DNA of 64,000 nt from Sporolactobacillus kofuensis (GTDB lineage Bacteria; Bacillota; Bacilli; Bacillales; Sporolactobacillaceae), in NCBI RefSeq assembly GCF_042660205.1, contig NZ_JBHSTQ010000005.1, positions 62,001 to 126,000 of the forward strand, given 5' to 3'. Below are positions 42,804-52,792 of the stretch, piece by piece; position 1 is the stretch's first letter; each line of letters begins with the position of its first letter. Position numbers and translations under genes: made by a program. Under the pieces are notes generated by a model. It saw only the letters and a program-made list of their open reading frames with translations. It searched no databases and was not told the origin of the DNA.

Positions 42804-44807
42804 ATGGATGCTCAATGGCCACAAAAACTGACCGACTTGCGCAGACAACTGAATCAATACAGTTATGAATACTATGTGGAAGATCGTCCAAGTGTGCCCG
42901 ATAGCGAATATGATCGCCTGATGAATGAACTGATCGCAATCGAAACGGAACATCCGGAATGGATCACTCCGGATTCGCCAACGCAACGTGTCGGGGGCGA
43001 ACCGCTTAAGGCATTTACTAAGGTGACTCATGATGTACCGATGTTGAGTTTAGGGGATGTCTTCAATGAAGAAGAGCTGCTTGATTTTGATCGCCGCGTA
43101 CGTCAGGCAGTTGGCGATGATGTGGTGTATGTATGCGAATTGAAGATTGATGGGCTCGCGGTATCCCTCACCTATGAAAATGGGCAGTTTATTTTAGGCG
43201 CAACACGTGGAAACGGAACGATTGGCGAAGATATTACGAATAATTTAAAGACTGTCCGATCGTTGCCTCTGGTTTTACCTGAACCGGTTAATTTCGAGGT
43301 GCGAGGGGAGGCGTACATGCCGAAAAAATCATTTGAGAAGCTCAATGAGGAACGAAGCAGAAATGGCGAACCGCTTTTTGCGAATCCACGGAATGCCGCT
43401 GCCGGATCACTCAGGCAACTCGATCCGAAGATTTCGGCGAAAAGAAGACTATCGGTCTTTTTATATAGTTCCGGACAATTTGATCGCGAGAAAATAACAA
43501 CGCATTATGGACTACTTGAAGAGATCAAGCGACTTGGTCTCCCGGTTAATCCGGAATCACGGCGCTGCCGGACAATGCAGGAAGTCTTCGACTATATTAA
43601 AGAATACACTGAAAAACGTGATGCATTGCCCTATGGCATCGATGGTATCGTCGTGAAAGTCGATTCCATGGCGCAGCAGCGTGCACTTGGCAACACGGTG
43701 AAATCGCCGCGTTGGATGATTGCATATAAATTCCCTGCAGAAGAAGTCGTGTCAACACTCGAAGCGATTGAAGTCAGCATTGGTCGTACTGGGGCAGTGA
43801 CGCCAACGGCTGTCTTGACTCCGGTAGCAGTTGCCGGAACAACGGTCAAAAGAGCCTCACTCCATAACGAAGACTTGATTCGTGAAAAAGATTTGCGGAT
43901 TGGTGACCGTGTTGTTATTCGGAAGGCGGGTGACATAATTCCAGAGGTCGTCAATGTTCTCGTTGAGCAGCGAACCGGCGATGAGACGCCATTTGCCATG
44001 CCAACCCACTGTCCGGAATGCGGCAGCGCTCTTGTACGGCTTGAGGAAGAAGTGGCACTTCGTTGTATTAATCCGAAGTGTCCGGCACTCATTCGTGAGG
44101 GACTGATCCATTTTGTTTCTCGCGGTGCGATGAATATCGACGGGCTCGGTGAGAAGGTGATTACTCAGTTGTTTGAAAAACAACTGATCGCCGATGTTGC
44201 CGATCTCTACAAATTGAACCGTGATGAATTATTATCTATGGAACGTATGGGTGAGAAATCGACCGACAATTTATTGAAGGCGATCGAACACTCCAAGGAA
44301 AACTCATTAGAACATTTGCTTTTTGGCCTTGGCATCCGCTATATCGGGTCAAAGGCGGCAAAGATCTTAGCTCAAGCTTTTAAAGATATCGACCAACTCG
44401 CAGCAGCTGAAATGGATGCACTGCTTGCAGTCGATGAAATCGGTGAGAAAATGGCTGAGTCACTGATTGCTTATTTCTCAAAGTCTGAGGTTCGTGCGTT
44501 GATCAGTGAGCTGAAGGCAGCAGGCGTAAATATGACCTATCTCGGTCCGGATCCTGAAATTGCAGCACACTCTGATTCATTTTTTAGCGGGAAGACGGTT
44601 GTCCTGACAGGCAAACTGACACTCATGACACGCAATGAAGCCAAAGAAGAGATTGAGCGTCGCGGCGGAAAAGTCACCGGGAGTGTCAGTGCAAGTACGG
44701 ATCTCGTTGTTGCAGGAGAAGCCGCCGGATCAAAACTTAAGAAAGCGCAAACGCTGCAGATCGAGGTCTGGGATGAAGCGCGTTTTGTGGAAACACTGAA
44801 AGAATAG
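42804..44807 (+). CDS. ligA: NAD-dependent DNA ligase LigA
   Basis: The protein has 667 residues. The adenylated lysine is Lys114 in CELKIDGLAV. An OB fold, a four-cysteine zinc finger (CPECGS ... CINPKCP), HhH motifs and a C-terminal BRCT domain (FSGKTVVLTGKL ... GSKLKKAQ) follow in order. It seals nicks in replication and repair using NAD. AAAGGAG precedes the ATG. Confidence 0.97.
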   Translation: MDAQWPQKLTDLRRQLNQYSYEYYVEDRPSVPDSEYDRLMNELIAIETEHPEWITPDSPTQRVGGEPLKAFTKVTHDVPMLSLGDVFNEEELLDFDRRVRQAVGDDVVYVCELKIDGLAVSLTYENGQFILGATRGNGTIGEDITNNLKTVRSLPLVLPEPVNFEVRGEAYMPKKSFEKLNEERSRNGEPLFANPRNAAAGSLRQLDPKISAKRRLSVFLYSSGQFDREKITTHYGLLEEIKRLGLPVNPESRRCRTMQEVFDYIKEYTEKRDALPYGIDGIVVKVDSMAQQRALGNTVKSPRWMIAYKFPAEEVVSTLEAIEVSIGRTGAVTPTAVLTPVAVAGTTVKRASLHNEDLIREKDLRIGDRVVIRKAGDIIPEVVNVLVEQRTGDETPFAMPTHCPECGSALVRLEEEVALRCINPKCPALIREGLIHFVSRGAMNIDGLGEKVITQLFEKQLIADVADLYKLNRDELLSMERMGEKSTDNLLKAIEHSKENSLEHLLFGLGIRYIGSKAAKILAQAFKDIDQLAAAEMDALLAVDEIGEKMAESLIAYFSKSEVRALISELKAAGVNMTYLGPDPEIAAHSDSFFSGKTVVLTGKLTLMTRNEAKEEIERRGGKVTGSVSASTDLVVAGEAAGSKLKKAQTLQIEVWDEARFVETLKE

Positions 44808-44819
44808 GGGATGTCCCAG

Positions 44820-45998
44820 ATGAAATGGAAAAAAACAGCAGCTGTAGGATCAGTGTTGCTCTCCTTGCAGCTCGTCTTGTCAGGATGCTGGTTTAGTAAT
44901 GCATCGGATAATAAAGTAGTGAAGACAGATAGTGGAAAGACCGAGACGGCCAGTTTGATTCCTAATGCTAATGATTCGGATTATCAATCGTTGCAACCAA
45001 AGGAAGCCGATCCAACGCGCGGCTATATTCAGTATGGGCCAAAGAATCGTGTCGATATGGATCAGCTCGAACTCGGCCTGATGAATTTGTCCAAAAGTGT
45101 ATACAGTACGAAAGATTATGTTTTTCAGAGCGGACAATATATGACTGAATCAACGATTAATAGTATTCTCTACAGACGCGGACAGGAACCCCATAAAAAT
45201 GTACCGGGAATAAATCCGGCACTTGGAAAAGGAAATAATATTGTTAATCAGTCGAAGAGCAGTCCGAAATACATTAATTATGTTCTTGAGCAGGATTATT
45301 TGAAGAAAAACAATAAAGGACAATACAAGATTGCCGGTCTATCCATTGCGGTATCTTTGAACTCCGTGTATGCAGATAATATTAACTATAACGGCAAGAT
45401 TTATCCGATTTCAGAGAATTTAAATCGGGCAAAAGTAAAGGCGTGGGGAAAGGCACATGCTGGGCAAATCCTTCAGCGGATCAGAAATCTACACAGTGAT
45501 TTGCAAAATGTACCTATTTTCATGACGCTCTACATGACCGCGGCGCCGCAATCGTATGTACCGGGAGACTTCTTCGCAACGGCGGAAGTTCCAAGCGGAT
45601 CGACAACGGTTAGTAAATGGACAAATGTGGATGAACATCATGTCTTGTTCCCATCGAATACGGCAACCAGCCACTATAAGGAAGATCTGCAGAAATTCAA
45701 TCAAGTAAAGAGTCTCGTGCAGAAGTACTATCCTGATTATGTCGGTGTGATCGGCAAAGCATATTATCGGAACAAACAATTGAGTGATCTGACTTTGGAT
45801 ATCAACTTTAATAAATTTGTTGATGAGACGGAAATGCTGAGCTTTACCAACTATGTGACTTCATTGGTGAAGGACCGGATTCCATTTTCACATAGTTTGC
45901 CAATCCACATTTATATCACAACAGGCAGTGTTCCGGAAGCGTTGATCGAGCGCACAAGCAGCATGGATGAACCGTATGTCCATATTTTCCAACACTAA
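44820..45998 (+). CDS. camS: CamS-family sex pheromone lipoprotein
   Basis: The protein has 392 residues with a lipoprotein signal peptide (VGSVLLSLQLVLSGC, cysteine about residue 23) and the CamS body, including GYIQYGPKNRVDMDQLELGLM and YVPGDFFATAEVP. In enterococci and staphylococci the signal peptide is processed into a pheromone; the function of the mature lipoprotein is not clear. Position after ligA matches yerH of B. subtilis. ATG 44820 is preferred because the ATG at 44811 directly abuts the GGGG of the ribosome binding site. Confidence 0.85.
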   Translation: MKWKKTAAVGSVLLSLQLVLSGCWFSNASDNKVVKTDSGKTETASLIPNANDSDYQSLQPKEADPTRGYIQYGPKNRVDMDQLELGLMNLSKSVYSTKDYVFQSGQYMTESTINSILYRRGQEPHKNVPGINPALGKGNNIVNQSKSSPKYINYVLEQDYLKKNNKGQYKIAGLSIAVSLNSVYADNINYNGKIYPISENLNRAKVKAWGKAHAGQILQRIRNLHSDLQNVPIFMTLYMTAAPQSYVPGDFFATAEVPSGSTTVSKWTNVDEHHVLFPSNTATSHYKEDLQKFNQVKSLVQKYYPDYVGVIGKAYYRNKQLSDLTLDINFNKFVDETEMLSFTNYVTSLVKDRIPFSHSLPIHIYITTGSVPEALIERTSSMDEPYVHIFQH

Positions 45999-46034
45999 GC
46001 TTTGTGTAGGAAAACATTTACTAGTTAGGCGATA

Positions 46035-46065
46035 AGAGTGAAGCAGTTACTAAAGGCTTCACTCT
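46035..46065 (+). terminator. Terminator after camS
   Basis: AGAGTGAAGC ... GCTTCACTCT followed by TTTTCT. Confidence 0.9.
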
Positions 46066-46224
46066 TTTTCTACGTTCAGAGCATGATGCTCTTTAGTAAT
46101 GATCTCCATCGAAAAACAGAAGACGAAATGGCCATTGATGGGAGATCTTTCGATGAAAACATTGTGCTATTTAGTTATGTTAGTATAATTAGAGTAATAA
46201 GTTAAGAAAAGAAGGCGATACATA

Positions 46225-46686
46225 TTGGATTCATATGATTATAAATTAGTCGTACGATTAATGAAGGACGGGCGTGCAACATGGTCGGATTTGGCAAATG
46301 AGATTGGCTTGTCTTCACCTGCGACTGCGGAAAGAGTGCGACGCTTAGAGGAGCGAGGGGTGATCAAATCGTATGAGGCGGTCGTTGATACGGAGCATGT
46401 CGGTAATACGTGCACAGCTTTTGTGGAAGTGACACTAGAGAAGACTGAGCAGCGTGCCGACTTTCTGGACATTGTCGCTAAGCTTGAGGAGATCCAAGAA
46501 TGTCATCACATTGCTGGTGCCTATGATTATTTGCTGAAGGTGCGATGTCGAGACACGAAGGATTTGGACCGAGTGATCAGCTGTGAATTGAAGGCATTGC
46601 CCGGTGTGAAGACGCGCACAACGATTGTGATGAACTCATTGAAGGAAACGAATAAGCTTCCGATTCACTCTGATCGGTTTGCATGA
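46225..46686 (+). CDS. Lrp/AsnC-family transcriptional regulator
   Basis: The protein has 153 residues. The N-terminal HTH reads LVVRLMKDGRATWSDLANEIGLSSPATAERVRRLEERGVI, followed by the RAM ligand-binding domain (ECHHIAGAYDYLLKVRC). Lrp-type proteins respond to amino acids. The start is TTG 46225 (MDSYDYKLV); AAGAAGGCG lies upstream. A LysE-type exporter follows after 9 bp, so it probably controls amino-acid export (inference). Confidence 0.9.
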   Translation: MDSYDYKLVVRLMKDGRATWSDLANEIGLSSPATAERVRRLEERGVIKSYEAVVDTEHVGNTCTAFVEVTLEKTEQRADFLDIVAKLEEIQECHHIAGAYDYLLKVRCRDTKDLDRVISCELKALPGVKTRTTIVMNSLKETNKLPIHSDRFA

Positions 46687-46695
46687 GGTGAACCA

Positions 46696-47331
46696 ATGGA
46701 CGTATCCTTTTTCCTGAGAGGTCTCATTTTGGGTTTTGTAATCGCTGCGCCGGTAGGTCCAATTGGCGTACTTTGCATTCGAAGAACACTCGCATTGGGA
46801 CGCATCCACGGATTGGTATCCGGTCTTGGTGCGGCGAGCGCTGACGCCTGTTATGGGGCAATTGCAGCATTTGGCCTCACTATAGTCTCGCAACTTTTGC
46901 TAGGACAGCAGTTTTGGCTCCAACTGATTGGTGGCTGTTTTCTCTGCTTCTTGGGCATGAGAACATGGCGGTCTGCTGTAGCGAAACATCAGCCTCAAGG
47001 GATGAGACAGACGGGGCAAATCATCGGTAGCTATCTGTCTACTTTCTTTTTGACGCTGACGAATCCGATGACGATCTTATCATTTATCAGTATTTTTGCC
47101 GGCATGGGCATTCCGGCTGGAAACCCTGCTGCTGCGATGCTATTAGTGATCGGCGTCTTTTGCGGGTCGGCGTTATGGTGGTTGCTGCTCAGCGTATGTG
47201 TCGGGTATTTTCGGGAAAAGATGGACACAACACGACTAGGCTGGATAAACCGGTTTTCTGCACTCATTATTCTCGCATTTGGGCTTACCGCCCTTTACAA
47301 GGTACTGATCAAAATCAGTGAGTTGTATTAA
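46696..47331 (+). CDS. LysE/RhtB-family amino-acid exporter
   Basis: The protein has 211 residues with six hydrophobic segments. GFVIAAPVGPIGVLCIRRTL at the N-terminus is the LysE family signature, and LTLTNPMTILSFISIF in the middle supports it. It exports amino acids across the cytoplasmic membrane; the substrate is unknown. GAGGTGAACC precedes the ATG, and it shares an operon with the Lrp regulator. Confidence 0.9.
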   Translation: MDVSFFLRGLILGFVIAAPVGPIGVLCIRRTLALGRIHGLVSGLGAASADACYGAIAAFGLTIVSQLLLGQQFWLQLIGGCFLCFLGMRTWRSAVAKHQPQGMRQTGQIIGSYLSTFFLTLTNPMTILSFISIFAGMGIPAGNPAAAMLLVIGVFCGSALWWLLLSVCVGYFREKMDTTRLGWINRFSALIILAFGLTALYKVLIKISELY

Positions 47332-47466
47332 GGAAACTTTCGATTCTATTTATGTGGTTTGCCCACTGCAATCATTGCATAGTGCAGAGAGAATTTGATA
47401 TGATTAAAGCATTGTTGGAATTTGCCAAGAGGTGGCAAATGAAGCCGATTGGCGGAGGTGAAAAAG

Positions 47467-47763
47467 ATGAGCAGGATCGACGAAGAACAAGTAAAATATG
47501 TCGCAAATCTGGCGCGATTGTCTTTTAATGATCAGGAAATAAAAACATTTACGACGCAGTTGGATGCGATCATTGGTTTCGCAGAACAGCTTAATGAACT
47601 GGATACAGAAGGCATTGAACCGACCACCCACGTGCTGGACATGTATAATGTGATGCGCGAGGATGTTGTTGAACCATCATTGCCGCGCGAAGAAGCGCTC
47701 AAGAACGCACCGCTCCAGGAAGATGGACAAGTTAAAGTACCGCTGATTATGGAAGCGGATTGA
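47467..47763 (+). CDS. gatC: Asp-tRNA(Asn)/Glu-tRNA(Gln) amidotransferase subunit GatC
   Basis: The protein has 98 residues. VKYVANLARLSFNDQEI and LDTEGIEPTTHV with the closing VMREDVVEPSLPREEALKNAP are the GatC pattern. It stabilises the GatA-GatB complex. ATG 47467 is chosen: GGCGGAGGTGAAAAAG precedes it and the sequence then starts MSRIDEEQV as in homologues. The gene is followed by gatA with a 24-bp gap. Confidence 0.95.
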   Translation: MSRIDEEQVKYVANLARLSFNDQEIKTFTTQLDAIIGFAEQLNELDTEGIEPTTHVLDMYNVMREDVVEPSLPREEALKNAPLQEDGQVKVPLIMEAD

Positions 47764-47787
47764 TTGAAGCTGAAGGAGGAAATAGTG

Positions 47788-49248
47788 ATGCCACTTTTTG
47801 AAGAAGGCCTTGTGTCTTTGTCTCAAAAGTTACATAGCAAGGAAATCAAGGCATCCGATCTTGTCGACGAAGCATTTACGCGTATTCATGATGTCGATGG
47901 TGATGTGCAGGCGTTTCTGACCTTGAATGAAGAAGCAGCCAGATCAGAAGCAAAGGCCATTGACGAAAACGGATCCGCTGAAGATGCAATTCTTACAGGC
48001 ATGCCGATCGGAATTAAAGATAACATGGTCACAAAGGGATTGAAAACCACTTGTGCCAGCCATATTCTTGAAAACTACGATCCGCTCTATGACGCTACCG
48101 TAGTTGAGAAGGTAAAAACACAAAAGGCGATTACCATCGGAAAATTAAACATGGACGAGTTCGCGATGGGTTCATCTACTGAAACATCGTCTTTTGCGAT
48201 TACGAAAAATCCATGGGATCTCGAACGTGTACCGGGCGGCTCCAGCGGCGGTTCCGCAGCGGCGGTCGCTGCGGGCGAAGTGCTTTTTGCGCTGGGTACC
48301 GACACAGGTGGTTCCATCCGCCAGCCATCCGCATTCTGCGGCGTTGTCGGCATGAAACCGACTTATGGGCGTGTATCCCGTTATGGATTGGTTGCTTTTG
48401 CGTCATCATTGGATCAGGCAGGACCAATTACACGTACGGTCGAAGATAACGCGTACCTGCTTGAAACCATTGCCGGACTTGACCGCCATGATTCAACAAG
48501 TGCCGATTTAGCTGTACCTCATTATGCCGCGGCTTTGACCGGCGACATCAAAGGTCTCCGAGTGGCTGTTCCGAAAGAATACCTCGGCGAAGGTATCGAT
48601 GAATCGGTAAAAGCGAATATCCGTGCAGCCATTAAGCAGCTCGAATCACTGGGTGCGGTTGTGGACGAAGTGTCCTTGCCGCATTCGAAATATGCGGTGC
48701 CTGCTTACTATATTATTGCTTCATCTGAAGCGTCGGCTAACCTCGCACGTTTTGACGGCGTTCGTTACGGCGTCCGCGCGGAAACAAACGATTTGATCGA
48801 CATGTACAACAAATCGAGAAGCGAAGGCTTCGGCGATGAAGTGAAGCGCCGAATTATGCTTGGTACCTTTGCTCTGAGTTCTGGCTATTATGATGCTTAC
48901 TATAAAAAAGCGCAGCAAGTGCGCACGCTGATCAAGCAAGACTTTGAAAAAGTGTTCAAGGATCACGACATCATTGTCGGACCAACGACACCAACCACTG
49001 CCTTCAAGATCGGTGAAAATATCGATGATCCGCTGACGATGTATGCAAACGACCTTTTAACAATTCCAGTCAACCTTGCAGGCATTCCAGCGATCAGCCT
49101 TCCATGCGGTCTTGCTGATGGACTTCCGGTCGGTCTGCAGATGATCGGTCGACCATTCGGCGAAGAGACACTGTATCGCGCGGCTCATGCCTATGAACAA
49201 ACCGCCGGATTTACACTAACGCCTGCCAAAGGGGCGATGAATAAATGA
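47788..49248 (+). CDS. gatA: Amidotransferase subunit GatA
   Basis: The protein has 486 residues, amidase signature family. The catalytic Lys is in GIKDNM and the cis-Ser/Ser pair in PGGSSGGSAAAVAAG and DTGGSIRQPSAFCG. It releases ammonia from glutamine for transamidation of misacylated tRNA. ATG 47788 follows GAAGGAGGAAATAGTG; an upstream TTG is rejected. Overlaps gatB by 4 bp. Confidence 0.97.
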   Translation: MPLFEEGLVSLSQKLHSKEIKASDLVDEAFTRIHDVDGDVQAFLTLNEEAARSEAKAIDENGSAEDAILTGMPIGIKDNMVTKGLKTTCASHILENYDPLYDATVVEKVKTQKAITIGKLNMDEFAMGSSTETSSFAITKNPWDLERVPGGSSGGSAAAVAAGEVLFALGTDTGGSIRQPSAFCGVVGMKPTYGRVSRYGLVAFASSLDQAGPITRTVEDNAYLLETIAGLDRHDSTSADLAVPHYAAALTGDIKGLRVAVPKEYLGEGIDESVKANIRAAIKQLESLGAVVDEVSLPHSKYAVPAYYIIASSEASANLARFDGVRYGVRAETNDLIDMYNKSRSEGFGDEVKRRIMLGTFALSSGYYDAYYKKAQQVRTLIKQDFEKVFKDHDIIVGPTTPTTAFKIGENIDDPLTMYANDLLTIPVNLAGIPAISLPCGLADGLPVGLQMIGRPFGEETLYRAAHAYEQTAGFTLTPAKGAMNK

Positions 49249-50681
49249 GCAATTTTGAAACAGTCATCGGACTTGAAGTCCATGTCGAACTGAAAACAAA
49301 AACGAAAGCATTCTGCGGCTGCGCCAACCAATTCGGTGCCGAACCGAACACCAACACATGCCCGATTTGTCTCGGACATCCTGGTGTTCTGCCGATTTTG
49401 AACCACGAAGCCGTTGATTATGCAATTAAAGCAGCGCTTGCGCTGAATTGCGAAATCTCACGTGAGACCAAATTTGACCGCAAAAACTATTTCTATCCGG
49501 ATAATCCGAAAGCCTACCAGATTTCACAGTTCGATCAGCCAATCGGACGCAACGGCTACATTGAAATCGAACTCGATGGCGAAAAGAAACGGATCGGTGT
49601 GCACCGTCTGCACCTCGAAGAAGACGCCGGAAAGCTGAACCACTTGGAAGACGGTTCCGGTTCGCTTGTCGACTTCAACCGTGTCGGCACACCGCTGATC
49701 GAAATCGTTTCCGAAGCAGATATGCGCGACCCACATGAAGCTTATCTTTATCTGGAAAAATTGAAAGCGATCATGCAGTACATCGACGTTTCCGACGTCA
49801 AGATGGAAGAAGGCTCGCTTCGCTGTGACGCCAACATTTCCATCCGTCCTTTCGGCCAGACGACATTTGGCACAAAGACCGAATTGAAGAACCTGAACTC
49901 ATTCACATTTGTTGAAAAAGGGCTCGCTTACGAAGAAAAACGTCAGGAAAAGGTTTTGCTTTCCGGCGGCGAAGTCGTTCAGGAAACGCGCCGTTATAAT
50001 GACGCAACTAAAGCGACAACTGTAATGCGTGGTAAAGAAGGCTCCGAAGACTACCGTTACTTCCCGGAACCGGATATCATCAAGCTGAAGATCGATCAGG
50101 AATGGATCGACCGGATCGAAGCGGAAATTCCTGAGCTGCCGGATTCTCGTCAGAAACGCTACGTCGAAGAATTCGGCCTTCCGGAGTACGACGCAATGGT
50201 GCTTACACAGGCGAAAACGATGTCCGACTTCTTCCAGGATGCCGTTGCTGAAGGTGCCGATGCCAAACTCGTGTCTAACTGGCTGATGGGCGATGTGTCT
50301 GCGTACCTGAACAGCAAGTACAAGACCATCGATCAAGTACCGATGACCGCCAAAGGCTTGGCCAAACTGGTGCAGCTGATTGAAAAAGGCACGATTTCCA
50401 GCAAGATCGCCAAGAAGGTCTTCAAAGACCTGATCGAAAAGGGTGGCGATCCGGAAGAAATTGTCAAAGCCAAAGGCCTTGTTCAGATCTCCGACGAAGG
50501 CGCACTTCGCGAAATGCTGGCACCGATTCTCGAAGCCAACAAGCAATCCATGATTGACTACAAGAACGGCAAGGACCGTGCCCTCGGCTTCCTTGTTGGA
50601 CAGGTCATGAAACAAACACACGGCAAAGCCAATCCAAAGATGGTCAACAAGATCATTCTCGAAGAAATTGACAAGCTGTAA
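49245..50681 (+). CDS. gatB: Amidotransferase subunit GatB
   Basis: The protein has 478 residues. ETVIGLEVHVELKTKTKAFCGC, the zinc cysteines (NTCPICLGHPGVLP) and the kinase-like domain (HLEEDAGKLNH, VDFNRVGTPLIEIV), then the YqeY-like tail ending NPKMVNKIILEEIDKL, are all present. It activates and amidates Glu-tRNA(Gln) or Asp-tRNA(Asn). Coupled to gatA by ATGA. Confidence 0.97.
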   Translation: MSNFETVIGLEVHVELKTKTKAFCGCANQFGAEPNTNTCPICLGHPGVLPILNHEAVDYAIKAALALNCEISRETKFDRKNYFYPDNPKAYQISQFDQPIGRNGYIEIELDGEKKRIGVHRLHLEEDAGKLNHLEDGSGSLVDFNRVGTPLIEIVSEADMRDPHEAYLYLEKLKAIMQYIDVSDVKMEEGSLRCDANISIRPFGQTTFGTKTELKNLNSFTFVEKGLAYEEKRQEKVLLSGGEVVQETRRYNDATKATTVMRGKEGSEDYRYFPEPDIIKLKIDQEWIDRIEAEIPELPDSRQKRYVEEFGLPEYDAMVLTQAKTMSDFFQDAVAEGADAKLVSNWLMGDVSAYLNSKYKTIDQVPMTAKGLAKLVQLIEKGTISSKIAKKVFKDLIEKGGDPEEIVKAKGLVQISDEGALREMLAPILEANKQSMIDYKNGKDRALGFLVGQVMKQTHGKANPKMVNKIILEEIDKL

Positions 50682-50697
50682 AAATAAAGCTGTAAAG

Positions 50698-50726
50698 GCG
50701 GGACCCCTAATTGTGCGGGATCCCGC
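50698..50726 (+). terminator. Terminator of gatCAB
   Basis: GCGGGACCC ... GGGATCCCGC followed by TTTTTTG. Confidence 0.9.
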
Positions 50727-50770
50727 TTTTTTGCGGTAAAACGCCGATGTTCGCTACCATATTTGGCACT

Positions 50771-51025
50771 TAGACCGGATTATTCGTGAAGACGACCGAA
50801 TTATTTTCGGTAACGACCGGAATATCTGCGATGACCGAATGAAACGCCGCAACGACGAATTATCCGCGATAACGACCGGATTGATTGCTGGCAACTGTTG
50901 AAATGATCGATATTTTTTCCAAACTGATCGATAAATTTTTGAAAGTGATCGATACTTTTTCCAAACTGATCGATAAAACTTTGAAACTGATCGATAAGTT
51001 CGTAAAACTGACTTATACAGTTTAA
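50771..51025 (+). repeat. 21-bp repeat array C, two subfamilies
   Basis: The left half (50773-50895) has GC-richer units of the form GACCGRATTAT...GTAAC spaced 18-22 bp. The right half (50899-51020) has exact 21-bp units with core AAACTGATCGATAAA. As in arrays A and B, a plus-strand frame opens at an ATG in the first right-half unit (50903) and runs to 51025 (40 residues: MIDIFSK, LIDKFLK, VIDTFSK ...). The minus frame is also open across both halves (51089 to 50754). Position: right after the gatB terminator. Confidence 0.88.
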
Positions 51026-51395
51026 AATCGGCAGGCATTTGCCACGGCAAATGCCGACTGCATTGGAAAGCGAACCATTGAAACGTCACGTGATCGATTT
51101 TGATTTTAAAAATTGTTTACAATATAATAAAATAAGGAAGTTCGTGAAAAGAGAGCGAACTGTGTGCAGTTGCAGTTTTACGTAAACGCATCCATGATTG
51201 TCTCAGAAACCATTGATTTGTTCCAATCGCTGATTAGCAGTAAGTGAGATCGGAAACAATGAATAAAAACAATCAAAAGCGTCCGATAAATCGTACCATG
51301 ACATATGACATCTTAAATTTAAGCCGATAAGGAAGACTCCTTTTTCTACATTTGAACGTAGATATTTATATATAGAGTTTGATTGGGTGATAATC
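51026..51395. other. Gap upstream of dgkB
   Basis: Contains a perfect hairpin GGCATTTGCC-AC-GGCAAATGCC (51034-51055) with no T run, and AT-rich sequence likely to hold the dgkB promoter. No gene is recognised. Confidence 0.45.
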
Positions 51396-52334
51396 ATGAA
51401 GAAGGCAAGATTAATCTACAATCCAACGTCAGGCCGCGAACTGGCGAAGAGAAATATCGCCTACATTCTGGATCGTCTTGAGGATGCAGGTTATGAAGCA
51501 TCAGCCTATGCGACCAAAGCCGAGGGAGATGCAACGAAAGGCGCGCGCAAAGCAGTCAAGCGGAAATTTGACTTGGTAGTGGCGGCAGGCGGTGACGGCA
51601 CCATTAATGAGGTGATCAATGGACTTGCGGAAATGGATTATCGCCCGAAGCTCGGCATCCTGCCATTAGGAACAACCAATGATTTTGCCCGCGCCGTCGG
51701 CATTCCCCGTGACATTGTCAAAGCTTGCGATGTGCTTTGCAACGGTCACGAGATGCCGATTGATATTGGCAAAGTCAACAACAATTATTTCGTTAACATC
51801 GCCGGCGGTGGGAAACTGACCGAGTTGACCTATGATGTACCGAGCAAGCTGAAAACCATGCTTGGCCAGATGGCCTATTTTATCAAGGGCATTGAAATGC
51901 TTCCATCGATCCGGCCAATCAAAGTGAAAATTGATTATGACGATCGCACCTTTGAAGGCGACATCATGCTGTTTCTCGTATCCAACAGCAACTCAGTCGG
52001 CGGATTCGAGAAGCTTGCTCCCGAAGCAAAAATGAACGACGGTCTGTTCGACCTGATTATATTGAAGGCGGCCAACCTGGCGGAGTTCATTCGCCTCGCA
52101 TCCATGGCCACTCGCGGTGAGCATATGAAAGATGAGAAAGTCATCTATGCTCAAGCAAGCCGCATCAAGATTGAATCCCAAGAAAAAATGCAGCTGAATA
52201 TCGACGGAGAATATGGCGGTGATCTGCCCGGCGAAATCGTTAATCTCTATCACCATCTGCATTTGATGGTCCCGAAAGAAACGCAGGATGCGCATCTGCT
52301 GAACATTGAGCAAGAAGTGAAACAACTCCAGTAA
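51396..52334 (+). CDS. dgkB: Diacylglycerol kinase DgkB
   Basis: The protein has 312 residues, DAGK catalytic domain family. KARLIYNPTSGRELAKRNI at the start, the nucleotide motif VVAAGGDGTINEVINGL, and ILPLGTTNDFARAVGIPRD are diagnostic. It phosphorylates diacylglycerol released during lipoteichoic acid synthesis, feeding phosphatidic acid back to lipid synthesis, so it is functionally tied to the dlt/LTA pathway. ATG 51396 is chosen over GTG 51387. A decayed copy of its first 55 bp lies at 59458-59512. Confidence 0.95.
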   Translation: MKKARLIYNPTSGRELAKRNIAYILDRLEDAGYEASAYATKAEGDATKGARKAVKRKFDLVVAAGGDGTINEVINGLAEMDYRPKLGILPLGTTNDFARAVGIPRDIVKACDVLCNGHEMPIDIGKVNNNYFVNIAGGGKLTELTYDVPSKLKTMLGQMAYFIKGIEMLPSIRPIKVKIDYDDRTFEGDIMLFLVSNSNSVGGFEKLAPEAKMNDGLFDLIILKAANLAEFIRLASMATRGEHMKDEKVIYAQASRIKIESQEKMQLNIDGEYGGDLPGEIVNLYHHLHLMVPKETQDAHLLNIEQEVKQLQ

Positions 52335-52345
52335 ACAGGCTGAAA

Positions 52346-52381
52346 AAAGTGCCATGAACTCAATGGGGTTCATGGCACTTT
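52346..52381 (+). terminator. Terminator of dgkB
   Basis: AAAGTGCCATGAAC ... GTTCATGGCACTTT, 14-bp perfect stem. A recognisably related hairpin recurs at 59819-59855. Confidence 0.85.
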
Positions 52382-52462
52382 CGCATGCGTGTGCAAGCGG
52401 TTTGTGTATTTATCGCTCTATTATAAAGAGATGAATCAACTCTGTACGTGGATTTTACGATA

Positions 52463-52540
52463 AGACCGATAAATTTTGAAAAGTGACCGATAAATCTGTG
52501 AAACAGACCGATATTTTTTTCGAAGAGACCGATAAAAGCT
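52463..52540 (+). repeat. 21-bp repeat array D (after dgkB)
   Basis: Four units with core AGACCGATAAA spaced 21 bp. Unit order (GATAAATCTG, then CAGACCGATATTTTTTTC, then GAGACCGATAAAA) matches array E at 60124-60226. The flank TATAAAGAGAT..A..C..T..GTACGT also recurs there. Frame is not open throughout. The rest of the 52382-52659 gap has no recognised gene. Confidence 0.85.
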
Positions 52541-52659
52541 GGTTAAAAGCATTTTGAGATCGAAGAAAAAGTAAAAATGATCAATTCTCCATACTCTGCC
52601 GCGAGGTGCATGTGATTAATGAGGATGGAGAAAAATTTGTGAGCAAAATAGTTCCCTGA

Positions 52660-52675
52660 ATACCCGTATGGGTAT
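52660..52675 (+). promoter_or_regulatory. CstR-type operator 1 (upstream of the glutaredoxin-like gene)
   Basis: ATACCCGTATGGGTAT, a perfect 16-bp palindrome overlapping a -10-like TATACT (52675-52680). It belongs to the CsoR/CstR operator class and is one of four in this block. Confidence 0.78.
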
Positions 52676-52792
52676 ATACTGCAATTGTAGTCGGAATCTC
52701 ATGTTAGGTTTTGAGGATATCGGCTCGCTAGTGATAAACAATTAAACTTTTGACTTTAAGATTGAAAAAACATTTTAAAGGAGTTATTAGCG

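Noticed and set aside
47332..47466. T-box leader upstream of gatC
   Set aside because: No AGGGTGGNACCGCG-type element or specifier stem is visible in the short gap.
50754..51089. 111-codon minus-strand frame across array C
   Set aside because: Same by-product of the 21-bp period; composition follows the repeat, no start signals.
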